64,000 nucleotides of DNA from Allolobophora icterica (taxonomy: Eukaryota > Annelida > Clitellata > Crassiclitellata > Lumbricidae): positions 28,587,599 through 28,651,598 of the forward strand of contig OY744604.1 in NCBI GenBank assembly GCA_963556255.1, read 5' to 3'. Positions 32,001 to 42,226 of this stretch are shown here, in pieces. How positions within the stretch are numbered: the stretch's first letter is position 1; the number at the start of each line of letters is the position of its first letter. Under the pieces are notes generated by a model. It was not told the origin of the DNA, did no database searches, and saw only the letters and a list, made by a program, of their open reading frames with translations. The position numbers were made by a program, and so were the translations under genes.

Positions 32001-35000
32001 TCCATGTGCCGGAGGGTTATTGTGCAAGAGGACATAATAGTTCCTCCAAGGAGCGAAGTTGACGTTCCAGCTTGGGTCGTATACCCGCATTTCCAAAAAG
32101 ATAACGAAGATTGGACGACCATTCCAATGGAATTATCAAAAGATTTGATAATCGGACGTACGTTGGTGACAGGAAGAGACACGGAAGTGTGGATCAGGAT
32201 GTTGAATGTTGGAGACAGAGATTCGCTAGTCAAGAAACGGACTGAATGTCCGCTGGAGCGAGTGAACGTAGTCGATGTGACAGTTAATCGAGCCAGAACG
32301 GAATCGTATGATGAGCCTTACCGAAGCGAAAATCCGGAGAAGCCTATGGGCCCAGGTTATCCGGAGGAACGCCAAGGAAAGCAGCAAAGTACGATTGACC
32401 GGTTTGGATCGAAGATTAGTACAACGGCCAGTGTGGCGGAGCAGACGCTCAACCCACTTGCCGAACAGACCCTAAAACGACTATGGGAAGAAGTGCCAGC
32501 AGACATTTCGGAAGAAGAGCGAATCAGGTTACGAAAACTTGTGCTAACGTACAGCGCAACGTTTTCCCTTAACGAAAGTGATAACGGATTCACTTCGGTG
32601 ATCCAACACGAGATCGATACGGGACAGGAGAAACCAGTTCGGCAACCTTTGAGACGTCAACCGCTTTCCATGTTACCGGAAGTTGATCGTCAGGTAGAAG
32701 ACATGTTGAGACAAGGAATCATTGAACCTTCGATATCGGAATGGGCATCCAATGTCGTAATGGTTAAGAAAAAGGATGGCAGTATGCGTTTCTGTATCGA
32801 TTACAGGCAACTGAACCTGAAGACACGGAAAGATGCTCATCCGTTACCCCTTATCCGCGAGAGTTTAGATACCCTGGGTGGCGCCAGATGGTATAGTACG
32901 TTCGATTTGAGAGCAGGTTATCACCAGATGGCCTTGCACCCAAGAGACAAACACAAGACCGGGTTCGTTACGAGAAGGGGCAGCTTCCAATTCAAAGTGT
33001 TACCTTTCGGATTGTGCAATAGTCCGGCCTCGTTTTGTCGACTAATGAACTTAGTCTTGACAGGGCTAAACTATGACATCTGTCTGGTTTACTTGGATGA
33101 CATAATTGTGTTCTCGAGGGACGTAGAGACGCACATGCAACGTCTAGAGATGATTTTCAGGAGATTACAAGAGTATAATCTCAAGCTGAAACCATCCAAA
33201 TGTTACCTGTTACAACAGAGAGTATTGTTTCTTGGTCACGTTTTGAGTGAAGAAGGGGTCGCGACGGATCCGAGCAAGATCAAGGCCGTAGAAGAATGGT
33301 CTGCTCCTCGGAACTTGAGGCAAGTCAGATCCTTCGTTGGTCTTTGCTCCTATTACCGACGTTTCATACATGATTTCGCGGTGGTAGCTCAACCACTTCA
33401 TTTTCTGACCAGGAAAAATGTACCGTTCCATTGGACTGACGAATGTCAGGGAGCTTTCGAAGAACTTAAACGAAAGTTGGTTTCCGCACCTATACTTGGG
33501 TTACCGAACGACGAGGGCCAGTACATCCTAGATACGGATGCCTCGGCATACGCCATTGGAGCGGTGTTATCGCAAGTACAAGAGGGAGAAGAGACAGTGA
33601 TTTGTTACGCGAGTCGGCTCTTGTCGACGGCGGAACGGAACTATAACGTTACCAGGCGAGAGTTGTTAGCTGTGGTGTATTTCTTGAAAGAGTTTCGTCA
33701 GTACTTACTGGGTAGTAAATTCCTACTCAGAACAGACCACTCCGCACATCAGTGGTTACGCAGAACACCGGAACCGATTGGCCAACAGGCTCGTTGGTTA
33801 GAGATGATAGAGGAGTTTGACATGGAGATATGTCACAGACCGGGAGCAAAACACGGTAACGCAGACGCGATGTCTAGAGGTCCGGGTGAGGAACAACCTA
33901 AAGTGGTTACCATGAGAGTTACGAATGAAGACGTGATGTGGGCACGTCCGATCGGAGAAGTAACGCGCTCCGAGGTTACCAGTGAAGATACAGGCCAGGA
34001 AATCCGTTGGACAAAGGAGTTTCTTCGAAGAGAACAGCAGAGCGATTGCAATATTGGTACGGTCCTTGATTGGAAGGAGTCGAAGCATCATCCAACACAG
34101 GCAGAACTATCACCTGCTAGCGGAGAAGTGAAAGTGTTGGTGAGCAACTGGAATCAGCTGGAAGTCCTGCAAGGAGTGTTACACAGAGGCTGGATTCAGG
34201 GTAACACAGGAAAAGCTGAGCGATCTCAGTTAGTTGTGCCCTTATCTCTACGGCAAGAGATGCTTCAGTTAACACACGCAAGCTTTGCCGGAGGACATTT
34301 CGGGATTCGGAAGAGTTTAACTCAGTTGCAACGTCGGGCGTATTGGCCGAGTTGGAAGGACGATGTTAGACGGTTCTGCCAAAGGTGCGATCGCTGTGCT
34401 CGTTATCGAAGGGAGAAACCTCCAAGACAGGGTTACATGCAGACTCCTGTGGTCGGTGAACCAATGGAGAGATTCGGAATTGATATAACTGGTCCGCATC
34501 CTGTATCAAGTAAAGGCAACAAATACATACTGACAGCGATAGATTACTTCTCGAGATGGGCTGAAGCTCTGCCTATCAGAAACCAAGAGGCCGTTACTGT
34601 GGCAGAATCGCTTATGGTACACGTGTTCTCGAGGTTTGGTATGCCACGCCAGATCCTGACGGATCAGGGACCGTGTTTTGAGTCGAAGTTATTCAAAGAG
34701 CTGTGTAAACGCATGGAGATTGACAAAGTACGTACAACTCCATATCGACCCTCTGGTAACGGAATGATCGAAAGGTTCCACAGAACACTGAACATGTTGA
34801 TCGGAAAGGTAGTGTCGGAACGACAAAAGGATTGGGATGTTCATGTACCATATGTAATGGCGGCATATCGAGGTACTGAACATGAAGCGACCCAACGGAC
34901 ACCTAATTTCCTGTTCCTGGGAAGAGAGAACCATACGCCATTAGACTTGATTCTAGCCCAAGTTACAGAGTTCGAGAGACCGTCTTACAGTGACATGGAA

Positions 35001-35504
35001 GAGTACGTGGAGAAACAGAAAGAGAAAATGGAACGATCGTATCGGCTTGTACGAGAACAGTTAAAGAGAGTAGCAGAAAGAAGGAAAAAAGCCTACGATT
35101 TGAGAGTGAGACCTAGCAAGTTCGCTCAAGGAGATTGGGTTTACTATTACTACCCTCGGCTAAGAAGCGGAAGGAAGACAAAATGGGCTCGCTATTCAAC
35201 CGGCCCATTCTTGGTTATTCAAGTGCTCAGTCCGTGTCTGTACCGGATTCAGAAGAGTCCGAAATCCACGCTAATGGTTGTGCACGTGGATAAATTGAAG
35301 CCGTTTTACGGTAAACCTCCGAGTACCTGGTTACCGGAGAGGGACAGAAATCTTGAGTTACCTACAGTAGACTGGCCAGTCCTGGCTCAAGATTCTAATG
35401 CAGAACATGAACCAGAGGAACCTTCAGAAAATCCAGACGAAACCGCTGATCCAGAATTGCCACCTGGACGACGGACGAGACGAAGACCTCGCTTGGATGG
35501 ATGA
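28440..35504 (+). CDS. Gag-Pol polyprotein of the Gypsy element (2,354 codons, single frame)
   Basis: The first ATG of the frame is inside the 5' LTR; about 188 codons lie in the LTR, and the frame then crosses the PBS. Residues 1-750 are charged, Arg/Ser/Glu-rich and unlike known domains. A retrotransposon capsid domain lies at about 752-915 (KLEKYDGKSAIAAFLAKFEV), the CCHC knuckle CYLCKRKGHMKRFC at 1022-1035, the protease DSG at 1088, the reverse transcriptase YLDD at 1551-1554, RNase H DTD at 1698-1700, the integrase zinc finger from His 1946, and integrase catalytic D2015, D2075, E2111 (35 residues between the last two). A GPF-type motif lies near 2253; no chromodomain is visible. Translation might instead start at the first internal Met, codon 379. 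The frame has no stop or shift. Confidence 0.93.
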   Translation: MFACLRRHDVTTRQMYTLSSRTRERSEFSPIDDNSRVMRCRMVREGSVKAEKKRKSLTKRSHRKLRTPAGKRANPVLKDGHPEDEDVAHPATAAVAESESEMELDSDTVRKQAIPSGPPLGEMGTESGDREPLVYSRSRQDSDPGDSRRSVGWSRTQPDDEAASRVRPTQVGTTSDEGLVDLERRTSQTGTRSGVLAFSCHRTRQGQEDTEDESDEVPHSEHGGARPKLRKRKSKRRLLDETGAPDETSAFETEAGTRSGRERGFHEDNGWLITVPKTTEVVRNDVNNETFTHWRETVGESRFDRSKPLVDNRSGNLVQVQVPSIVRGRQPVQLRQACDRPRDIETGLKPRGDAVVQKTSGDIVAHQRNEGNRVPFTNMEEGRPRPVTDEVDWQAEMSYLRQSVAMMSSKLEELSVPAAQHAKSYRRETSGKPTGPGYQMDRRGKLQIEEPARSRGNTETREKVSLSETSEKLRSRYLPEDSGRESHGKTARQSSRQRLLTRGRVEAKLRSSVSSSDSDTDSVGPEEAMRTGVFDRKNLRQRGRHESYEKTERETYGKKRLPEYERRGLKQALDRETERESNMGRDRDHLAWDETHERYSKGHKPDSRSRNCLRYDESDRPPESGKRDIREEDRRVTFVNGNSQSSRNKYKRSESKDYAGGEPRRKGQRQAEYISDEDSATSDDREMTTMYSKWRTGKTLGTLRGQSRHRSVVRTDEENDSRSNDGDNRRGNPKKSVGRSLVTRTRGEDRSDRGIRIKLEKYDGKSAIAAFLAKFEVCARCNRWSDQEKADQLMCALTGPASQLLWDMGAQRDVSWRELVERLKARYGSDDQTSLYRMKLRTYRQAHGETLSSVVQEVRRLMALAYPGPTSDIVETVACDAFIDALANQDLGQKVREREPVNLEAAYKHAVRLDAYGRSSTQGGDLDRRHARVKVTMEDRKDSSTEGQQSRRLEDLERKIKNLSRELDRVTINQNLGIVPRKPHERENSSDLAVGDQRTNEPNVGWRRIYPPTRLRNPDIECYLCKRKGHMKRFCPQRNAETNGATGTSEPTKAEPIQEETQNRLVKGSRVAYVVARLAGKRIHCLLDSGSEMSLVPRRFVLDAVLVPSEQRLLAANGSQIKVDGETNLKIRIGKQVYPVPCLVTDQVTEVILGLSWLEANQARWDFASRCVFLGSEKIPLKEVVTESMCRRVIVQEDIIVPPRSEVDVPAWVVYPHFQKDNEDWTTIPMELSKDLIIGRTLVTGRDTEVWIRMLNVGDRDSLVKKRTECPLERVNVVDVTVNRARTESYDEPYRSENPEKPMGPGYPEERQGKQQSTIDRFGSKISTTASVAEQTLNPLAEQTLKRLWEEVPADISEEERIRLRKLVLTYSATFSLNESDNGFTSVIQHEIDTGQEKPVRQPLRRQPLSMLPEVDRQVEDMLRQGIIEPSISEWASNVVMVKKKDGSMRFCIDYRQLNLKTRKDAHPLPLIRESLDTLGGARWYSTFDLRAGYHQMALHPRDKHKTGFVTRRGSFQFKVLPFGLCNSPASFCRLMNLVLTGLNYDICLVYLDDIIVFSRDVETHMQRLEMIFRRLQEYNLKLKPSKCYLLQQRVLFLGHVLSEEGVATDPSKIKAVEEWSAPRNLRQVRSFVGLCSYYRRFIHDFAVVAQPLHFLTRKNVPFHWTDECQGAFEELKRKLVSAPILGLPNDEGQYILDTDASAYAIGAVLSQVQEGEETVICYASRLLSTAERNYNVTRRELLAVVYFLKEFRQYLLGSKFLLRTDHSAHQWLRRTPEPIGQQARWLEMIEEFDMEICHRPGAKHGNADAMSRGPGEEQPKVVTMRVTNEDVMWARPIGEVTRSEVTSEDTGQEIRWTKEFLRREQQSDCNIGTVLDWKESKHHPTQAELSPASGEVKVLVSNWNQLEVLQGVLHRGWIQGNTGKAERSQLVVPLSLRQEMLQLTHASFAGGHFGIRKSLTQLQRRAYWPSWKDDVRRFCQRCDRCARYRREKPPRQGYMQTPVVGEPMERFGIDITGPHPVSSKGNKYILTAIDYFSRWAEALPIRNQEAVTVAESLMVHVFSRFGMPRQILTDQGPCFESKLFKELCKRMEIDKVRTTPYRPSGNGMIERFHRTLNMLIGKVVSERQKDWDVHVPYVMAAYRGTEHEATQRTPNFLFLGRENHTPLDLILAQVTEFERPSYSDMEEYVEKQKEKMERSYRLVREQLKRVAERRKKAYDLRVRPSKFAQGDWVYYYYPRLRSGRKTKWARYSTGPFLVIQVLSPCLYRIQKSPKSTLMVVHVDKLKPFYGKPPSTWLPERDRNLELPTVDWPVLAQDSNAEHEPEEPSENPDETADPELPPGRRTRRRPRLDG
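29006..29022 (+). promoter_or_regulatory. Primer binding site, tRNA-Leu-like
   Basis: TGGTACCAGAAGTGGGG begins 3 bases after the LTR end. Its complement would end in CTTCTGGTACCA, resembling the 3' end of tRNA-Leu; tRNA-Leu-type PBS sequences are known for Mag/Steamer-like Gypsy elements. The tRNA match is from memory. The site is translated as part of the Gag-Pol frame. Confidence 0.75.
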
Positions 35505-36596
35505 CTACGACTGTAGAAGTCCTTGTTAGTGACCTTCTGAAGCAGACGTGTATCTAGGACCAACTAGATGAACGCTTAATTGCGTTGGTTTCATTGACTA
35601 TTCGAGAACCATGTTTCAGTTGCCCTTTTGATGAGAGTATTTCTTTTGAGCGGTATCTGGGAGCATACAGTACCTGTGCTACCAGCAACGCTTAATTGCG
35701 TTGGTTTTACAGATTGTCAGTGAATGACTGTTTAAGTTTCCTTTTGATGATATGTTTTCGGTTAAACATTGGATTAGTGGTTAGTACTGAAACGAGTAAA
35801 GATTCCAGTACTAGGACGCTTCATTGCGTTGGTTCTACAAGCGAACTATTGGAGAACCATGTTTCCGTTTCCTTGTGATGACAGAGTTTCTTTTCGACAG
35901 TATAATGCTCGTAACAACGAGTGTTAAGGAAATTCGGGGCAATGCGATTTCCTTGGTTACCGTTTCATGATACTTTAGTGCGCTACCTTAGTGCGGCACT
36001 TAGGATAGATCATCATGCGATAGAAGCATATGTTAGGACTTAGATCATGTGCGTAAATATGATAACTTGTACTAGAAGATAAGTACAAACTGTTGTCCGC
36101 TTTTATTTTGCTTTCACGATTTTGAAGTGGTACCGGGTGTGACTGATCGACGATGGTTACCAGATCGGGAGACAGTGGGCGACTTTTCTCTCCTTTAGTT
36201 CTCCTGGCCCTTGGGGTCCGGTAGAGCCCAGGTTCATGATAGAGGGCCTGTTAAGGTTGGCGATTTGTCAGGAACGACAGGTTGCCAGTAGGGTGGTGGT
36301 TCGGATCGAAAGCATCATTAAATAGGCTGTCGCTATCACGGTTCTCATCGTGTTTGGCGTACGTGCAGGGTGCCGAGAGATCGAAAGCATCATTAAATAG
36401 GCTGTCGCTATCACGGTTCTCATCGTGTTTGGCGTACGTGCAGGGTGCTGAGATTGCTGATATACCGCCCTATAACCAAAGGTGCATTTGGTTCCTTGCT
36501 CTCTAAGTGGATCTGGGTTGGGGATGTTCCTGTCACGTTTGATTAAGGTCCCCGATTTTGGCAGAGATGCTCCGCATCTAAGTAAGGTGGGGAGAG
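35505..36596 (+). other. 3' untranslated stretch of the Gypsy element with two repeat sets
   Basis: Three imperfect units share ACGCTT(A/C)ATTGCGTTGGTT (near 35572, 35688 and 35816) with TTCC(C)TTTTGATGA-like sequence after each. A 75 bp unit beginning GATCGAAAGCATCATTAAAT is present twice in tandem at 36304-36378 and 36379-36453, nearly identical. No envelope or other frame of note. Confidence 0.85.
36582..36596 (+). promoter_or_regulatory. Polypurine tract before the 3' LTR
   Basis: GTAAGGTGGGGAGAG directly abuts the TG of the 3' LTR, the expected place for plus-strand priming. Confidence 0.75.
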
Positions 36597-38826
36597 TGTG
36601 GCGGTCGAGGCCACCGTGCGTATGTGGGAGGATTTATTTTATGCGAATAGCATCGTTTTCTTTAATTTTACATGCGAAGGGAACAGCATCGTTTCTCTTA
36701 ATTTTACATGCGAAGGCCCAGCATCGATCATTTAATTTCTATTTAATTTCAATAGGCAACTGGCCAGCAACGACCGTGGTAGGGAAGCCCGATCGACGGT
36801 GTAAGGCCAGCGCATAGCGAGCAGACGCGTTAATTCGGGATGCATAGAGCCTGCCTCACGGTGCGCTGCTTTATACGTGAAGAGTTGGTTCGACTCTTCA
36901 TACATAGCAATACTGTTAAACAGCGTTGTTGGTTAGCGATTCAGTTACCGATTCAAATATACTGCACTCAGTGTGGTAGGCGAGTGATTTTGGTTACGAC
37001 AGAGTCAGAGTTCGAGTTTCCGGTTAGTACAAATATATTTACGGACGAAAGGGGCGTTCGAATAATATAATCAGGCGATCCCGAGTACAGCTAAAGAAGT
37101 TCACTGTTGGGAGACGGGCCGACGGCGCCGATCCGGCGGGTTGGATCCCTCAGTTGATCGCGAAGCGGTCTAGATCCCGATTGCGGGAAATCTACGGCTG
37201 AGTAATACTCGGGGAAGGATACCGTTGATACACAGGAAAACCAATTCAGTGTGAGATCGAAAACCAGGGTGAATTTGGCGACGGGCAGGAAAGTCCCTCT
37301 TGGGTTTTGAAGAACTCCGCGATCGGAGCTTGTCCGGTTACCCATGGGAGTAGAGGTGACCTTCTTAAGGTAGCCATTTTCTGGAATTCTGAAATCCTTG
37401 AAACCAAGAGTAAATTTGGCGTCGGGCAAGGAAATCCCTCTTGGAGTTCGAAGAACTCCAAGATCCGACAGTGTTTGGTTTTATCCACTGAGACGAGTTT
37501 TACGCGATTTCGGCGTACTCGACACAGGGGAAGTTCTACGCGCTTTCGGCGTACTCGGCCGGGAGAGTTTTACGCGACTTCGGCGTCTTCGGCTGGGAGA
37601 GTTTTACGCGACTTCGGCACTCGGTGAAGTGACCGTCAGGATACCTGAAAAAACCAGTTTAGTACAAAAACGATAATAAGGGTAAATTTGGCGACAGGCA
37701 GGAAATTCCCTCTTGGGGTTTGAAGAACTCCGCGATTGGAGCTTGTCCGGTTACCTGTGGGAGTAAGCGTGACCTTCGTTAGGGAACCAAAATTCGGAAA
37801 TTCTTGGGAACAAAATTCAGGACATTCTGGTAACCTTACGGGGTCGGCGTTACATTTGGATTGTGACACTTGGATGGCTGACACGCCGGTGGAGCGTTGG
37901 AGGGGCTCCATCGCCCGGTAACTAAAAATAGTTACTGGGAAAGACCACTGTTACCGAAAGACCGCAGTACGGGAAAAGACCGCCCGACAACTGATTACAG
38001 TGCGGTAAGACCAGGAAAAACGATAGAGTCAGGAAAATCTTGTATTCAAACCAATCGTTATTCAGAGCAAATAACTTGGTGATCGAAACACGTAGTTCCG
38101 AGAACTGACCGAAGTGCGAAGTAGGGCCCACCTCGTGCGCCGGTCGGAACACAGTTCTGCGTGCGGTTAGGGAGGTTTTAGACCTAGAACCTGTCCTATC
38201 AGAAGAGAGTGCCGTGAGACCAGTACACCGCGTTAATATCACACGTGCATATATTATCGCAAGATGTTCGCGTGTTTGAGACGGCACGACGTGACGACTC
38301 GTCAGATGTACACCTTGTCCTCTCGGACAAGAGAACGTTCAGAGTTTTCCCCTATTGACGATAACTCGAGAGTCATGAGATGCAGAATGGTACGTGAGGG
38401 TTCGGTTAAGGCGGAGAAAAAGAGGAAGTCTTTGACTAAGAGATCTCACAGGAAGCTGAGGACTCCTGCCGGCAAGAGAGCGAACCCTGTTCTAAAGGAC
38501 GGCCATCCTGAGGACGAGGACGTTGCCCACCCGGCGACCGCGGCAGTGGCAGAGTCCGAAAGTGAGATGGAGCTTGACAGTGACACTGTTCGCAAACAAG
38601 CGATACCCTCGGGACCTCCTCTTGGAGAAATGGGCACTGAGAGCGGAGACAGGGAACCGCTCGTCTACAGCAGAAGTAGACAGGATAGTGACCCGGGCGA
38701 CTCCAGAAGGTCGGTTGGCTGGAGCCGAACCCAGCCCGACGACGAAGCAGCGTCTCGGGTAAGACCGACACAAGTTGGTACCACGTCTGATGAAGGGTTA
38801 GTTGATCTCGAGCGACGAACGTCACA
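36597..38826 (+). repeat. 3' LTR of the Gypsy element
   Basis: Same length as the 5' LTR at a constant offset of 9,824 bases, with all frames inside it matching. The gag start is present again at 38264, and that frame ends at 38833, seven bases past the LTR in host sequence, giving a 189-codon truncated frame. Confidence 0.93.
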
Positions 38827-39199
38827 AATATAATACACAATATGAGAATTGTAGAAAAAAGACTGGGAGTTAGACTTTGATCCATATGGAGTTGGGGTTT
38901 GCAATGCGGACTAAACTGTGGGGTCCGAAGAAAGACTAAGAGGGTTGAACCCCAACCCCGACAATTCTCACCCTTATTATACACGGAAGATTCAAGTAAT
39001 CAACCTATTAGTGTTAGATATACCTTGTAACTCATTCTAGACCAATCTAAATTTACCAGTATATGCGATGGGTTCAGATCAGAATTCGGGTCAACCACTT
39101 CTGAACGCGTAACTGTTTGTAGCGTAGCGAAGAGTATTACGATGGTTAATCAGGAAGCAATATTTGTGTGCGTTTGTGACTGTGTTTGTGAATGTGTAC

Positions 39200-39355
39200 C
39201 TTGGATCCGGAAATGAGTGCAATTCCAACACTGAGCTTTCTTCTCTCTCCGCCGGAGAGCGTTTTCGCTTGTGCACTGGCTTTCTCGTCCAAGTGCAATC
39301 TGATGATCATTTTGACCATATCCGATTCAGCACGCTTAAATGGAATACCCTTCAG
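39200..39355 (-). CDS. ABCA3-like: ABCA transporter exon E10: NBD1 helical part and ABC signature
   Basis: After TTTAG it reads LKGIPFKRAESDMVKMIIRL, then the signature TLSGGERRKLSVGIALISGS and K, ending AAG/GTACAC. It joins E9 as FAR/LKG and E11 as GSK/FVI, matching ABCA3 at both borders. Length 156 bp, phase 0 on both sides. Confidence 0.96.
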
Positions 39356-39759
39356 CTAAAATCAGCAACCAGTTCTGGCATAAACCGCCCCTTCAATAAA
39401 AACTGTTACATCATTTGTTTCCATGAATGCAAATCTAAGGATAGGCCTAATTGCATTTCAATTATTTATCACCCGGTTAAAGTGCAGGTGGCAGATATGA
39501 ATATACTGCTGGTGACCTTGATTGCAGCACTTCATCGAGGTGCTATTTGTGCAATTGCCGTTGGAAAGAAAAGAAAAACTCTAATGGCTAGCGGCAGAAT
39601 GGGGTGAAGATGGTTATCGTTCTGCGCCTGTCAGCATCTATGTTGGCTGTTGATTATGGTGGAGTGAAGAAATAAAATTCCTAGAAACTAAACGTAATAG
39701 TGATGAATCGTTGCCTTTGGTATAGTTAGTTATCGTAAAAAAATAATTTTGTAAAATTC

Positions 39760-40100
39760 GTTCTCTATGATGTGTCCCAAAGAGTTTTAAAATTAGACAA
39801 TTTAAAAAAAAGTCAAATTTAGGAAAATTTCAAATTTTTGAAAAATTTAACACCATAATTGTAATAGCGTTGAAACATTTAATTATGCCGTATTTAATGA
39901 CCATACAAAATAAAATGGACAAAGCTGCCTTCTAAGATTTCCCCAACGAGTTTTAAAATTTGACATTAATTTGTTACGGAATTTGTCAAATTCTGTATCA
40001 ATTGATAAACTTTAAAAAAATTAAAACGCTAACTGTAATAGTGTTTAAGCATTTAATTATGATGTGTTTGATGACCATACAGAATAAAATAAATAAAATT
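39760..40100. repeat. AT-rich diverged tandem duplication, period about 178 bp
   Basis: CCCAAAGAGTTTTAAAATTA near 39776 and CCCAACGAGTTTTAAAATTT near 39942 start two units that both continue with GTAATAG(C/T)GTT, ACATTTAATTATG-like and ATGACCATACA(A/G)AATAAAAT blocks. Intron sequence with no coding signs. Confidence 0.65.
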
Positions 40101-40104
40101 ACTG

Positions 40105-41195
40105 TGTGTCAGCAATATTAAATAAACAATAAACAATCCCAATAGACTTATTATTCACTGAGAAGTGAGTCAATACTCATGTCATTTTATTGATTCAACT
40201 CCGATTGAAATTCTGCTTTGGTATTAAAACAAGGCATTAGTTTCTGTGATTCCAATCTGGCAAGAATGAAACCATGTCTAGATGTTTGCCAAACCAGAGC
40301 GGCAGATGCCTCAGTAAGAAGTTTTACAGAGTGCTCAACCAATTGTGTGTGGCATAGATATAAATTCTGGAAAATTCAGTGTGAGAACAAAATCGCTGGC
40401 GATAAATTCTTCAAGGTCAGCTTTCTTCCATGACCTTTATATCTTGGTGAAACCTTGTTCCTCACTGACATGTCCAAGATTATATGGAAATCTATTTAAG
40501 TGGCTATGAAGAAAGTGTACCTTTATGCTCATATTAGTACCCAAATTTCTTAAGTTTGTGAGCATGTTTTGCACCAGTTCTTCGTAATTGTCTGCTTACT
40601 TGTTGCCTAAAAAGTTCTGCACAACTAAGACAAAACTGCAACAGGCAGAAGCTTCCGGACCATTCATACATTTTGTGAAATCAGAATCCATGATAAGTTT
40701 ACGATTCCAACTTATATAGCATTCGAAGTGTCCGGAGTGGGGGTAGGTAACAGTGTCTGGACATGGTCCGGACAGGGTGTCCGGACACTTCACAGAGTAC
40801 AGAGGGACAGCAACTAAGATCAAGACATAATCCGAGCCAAACAAGTAAATACATACACACATACAGGCAGACATATACACACATACAAAGACACATACGC
40901 ACACAAACAAAGACACATACGCACATATACAAAGACACATACGCACACATACAAAGAAGCATACAAACATACATACAAGGAGACAAACACACGGACGCGA
41001 TGCTGGCCGGCAAATTCGCAACAAAACACAAAATTAAAATATTTAGTTGTTTATTTCGATGTGTCCATTATCTCACGAACTAGAGCCAATTCGAAAAAAC
41101 CACTTTTATTTTTGAATTCAGCGACCCCAAAATACCAAAGAATTGTTCAAATAATTATCCTTGGCAACGAGAAAAAATTTTTTAATTTTTTGACC
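40105..41195. other. Intron 9 interior; (CACATACA)n at 40850-40985, otherwise nothing recognised
   Basis: A degenerate CACATACA/CGCACACA repeat at 40850-40985 and a small GTCCGG-rich patch near 40730-40790 are visible. No exon. Confidence 0.6.
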
Positions 41196-41199
41196 AGTG

Positions 41200-41339
<140 letters not shown>

Positions 41340-41427
41340 TGCAACATTTACGTGTTTTCATGTACATACAGGTTTCTTGACAGGTGAGCTTGTAATGTTG
41401 CGACGATGTTAAAACATTGTTACTAAC

Positions 41428-41582
41428 ACGGGCAAATAAGAGAAGGTGTTCGCTGACAGTTAGGGTATCAAAGAGTATGTTGTGCTGTGGACAGAGACCA
41501 AGGTTTTCTCGGATTTTATCCATTTCTCGCGTTATATCGAAGCCGTTTATGTAGGCTGTGCCTTTCGACGGAGGCAGAAACC
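41428..41582 (-). CDS. ABCA3-like: ABCA transporter exon E9: NBD1 Q-loop region
   Basis: After the acceptor ACTGCAG, GG TTT completes TGF from E8. It encodes FLPPSKGTAYINGFDITREM and the Q-loop LGLCPQHNILFDTLTVSEHL, then LLFAR, ending CCCGT/GTTAGT. The 155 bp length keeps the frame into E10. Confidence 0.96.
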
Positions 41583-41779
41583 CTGCAGTCAACAGATTCT
41601 GGTTAGCCACTCAAACTCAAATTATTTACATTGTATTATTATGCAGCTATGGCTAATTGCTGAGTGTGATTTCTCACGAGTTACTGTGACTGAGAGACGC
41701 GATGGATAAGTAAAATATTCTAACATTACTATTATTGCTAAATTCTTTTTTCACCTTTATACTTATATTATCCACAACT

Positions 41780-42020
41780 AAAACGATAGTGACGATGACG
41801 TGGCGAGAACGATGTTGACGAGTGTTTAGATAAATAAATATGGATGAGAAAAAGCAGAATAATAAAAGCAGAAGAAAACCAGAGAAAAAGAATTAATGGA
41901 CTAAAGAAACAAAAAGAAAAAAGAAAAAACTTTAAAAAGAACAAGAAAATTAATATGAACAAGAAAAACAAGATAAACAAGACAAGCAAGGAGAAGAATA
42001 AAGAGAAGAAAAATAAGTAA
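41780..42020. repeat. Purine-rich (AAGAAAAAG) intron stretch
   Basis: Low-complexity AAGAA/AAACAAG sequence in intron 8, pyrimidine-rich on the gene strand. Confidence 0.7.
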
Positions 42021-42102
42021 ATAGAAGAACTAAAATGACACTAACGGGGACAAAGCTGTTTAGGCCTAGAGTCTAATAGATGGATAACAACACTTTACGT
42101 AC

Positions 42103-42226
42103 CTGTTAACATGAACATGGTCGTTGTCTTTCCTGCTCCGTTGCTTCCCACCAGAGCCGTGATATTGCCTTCATAGATGTCAATGTTAAGGTTGTTAACT
42201 GCTGGATTTGTCTTGGAACCGAAGCT
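42103..42226 (-). CDS. ABCA3-like: ABCA transporter exon E8: NBD1 Walker A
   Basis: After CCTGTAG it reads [27 protein letters not shown], and Walker [16 protein letters not shown], ending ACAG/GTACGT. Joined to E7 it forms LTKSFG. The 124 bp length leaves one base for E9. Confidence 0.96.

Larger units (their letters stand above)
26773..38826 (+). mobile_element. Complete, young Ty3/Gypsy-type LTR retrotransposon (12,054 bp)
   Basis: The element runs TG to CA with 2,230 bp LTRs at 26773-29002 and 36597-38826, flanked by the 4 bp duplication AATA (26769-26772 and 38827-38830). Inside are a PBS, one Gag-Pol frame in the order capsid, CCHC, protease, reverse transcriptase, RNase H, integrase (the Ty3/Gypsy order), a 1.1 kb 3' untranslated stretch and a purine tract. 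There is no envelope-like frame. It lies in the intron between E10 and E11 of the ABCA gene, in antisense orientation. I noticed only one difference between the LTRs by eye (27003 A, 36827 G), so insertion was recent. Confidence 0.95.

Noticed and set aside
35505..36596. Envelope-like gene after integrase
   Set aside because: No frame of useful length, no signal peptide or membrane segment; only repeats.
36597..38833. A second, truncated Gypsy element in tandem
   Set aside because: The repeated block ends exactly at CACA followed by the target duplication and not within an internal region; it is the 3' LTR of the same element. The gag start inside it is explained by the frame opening in the LTR.
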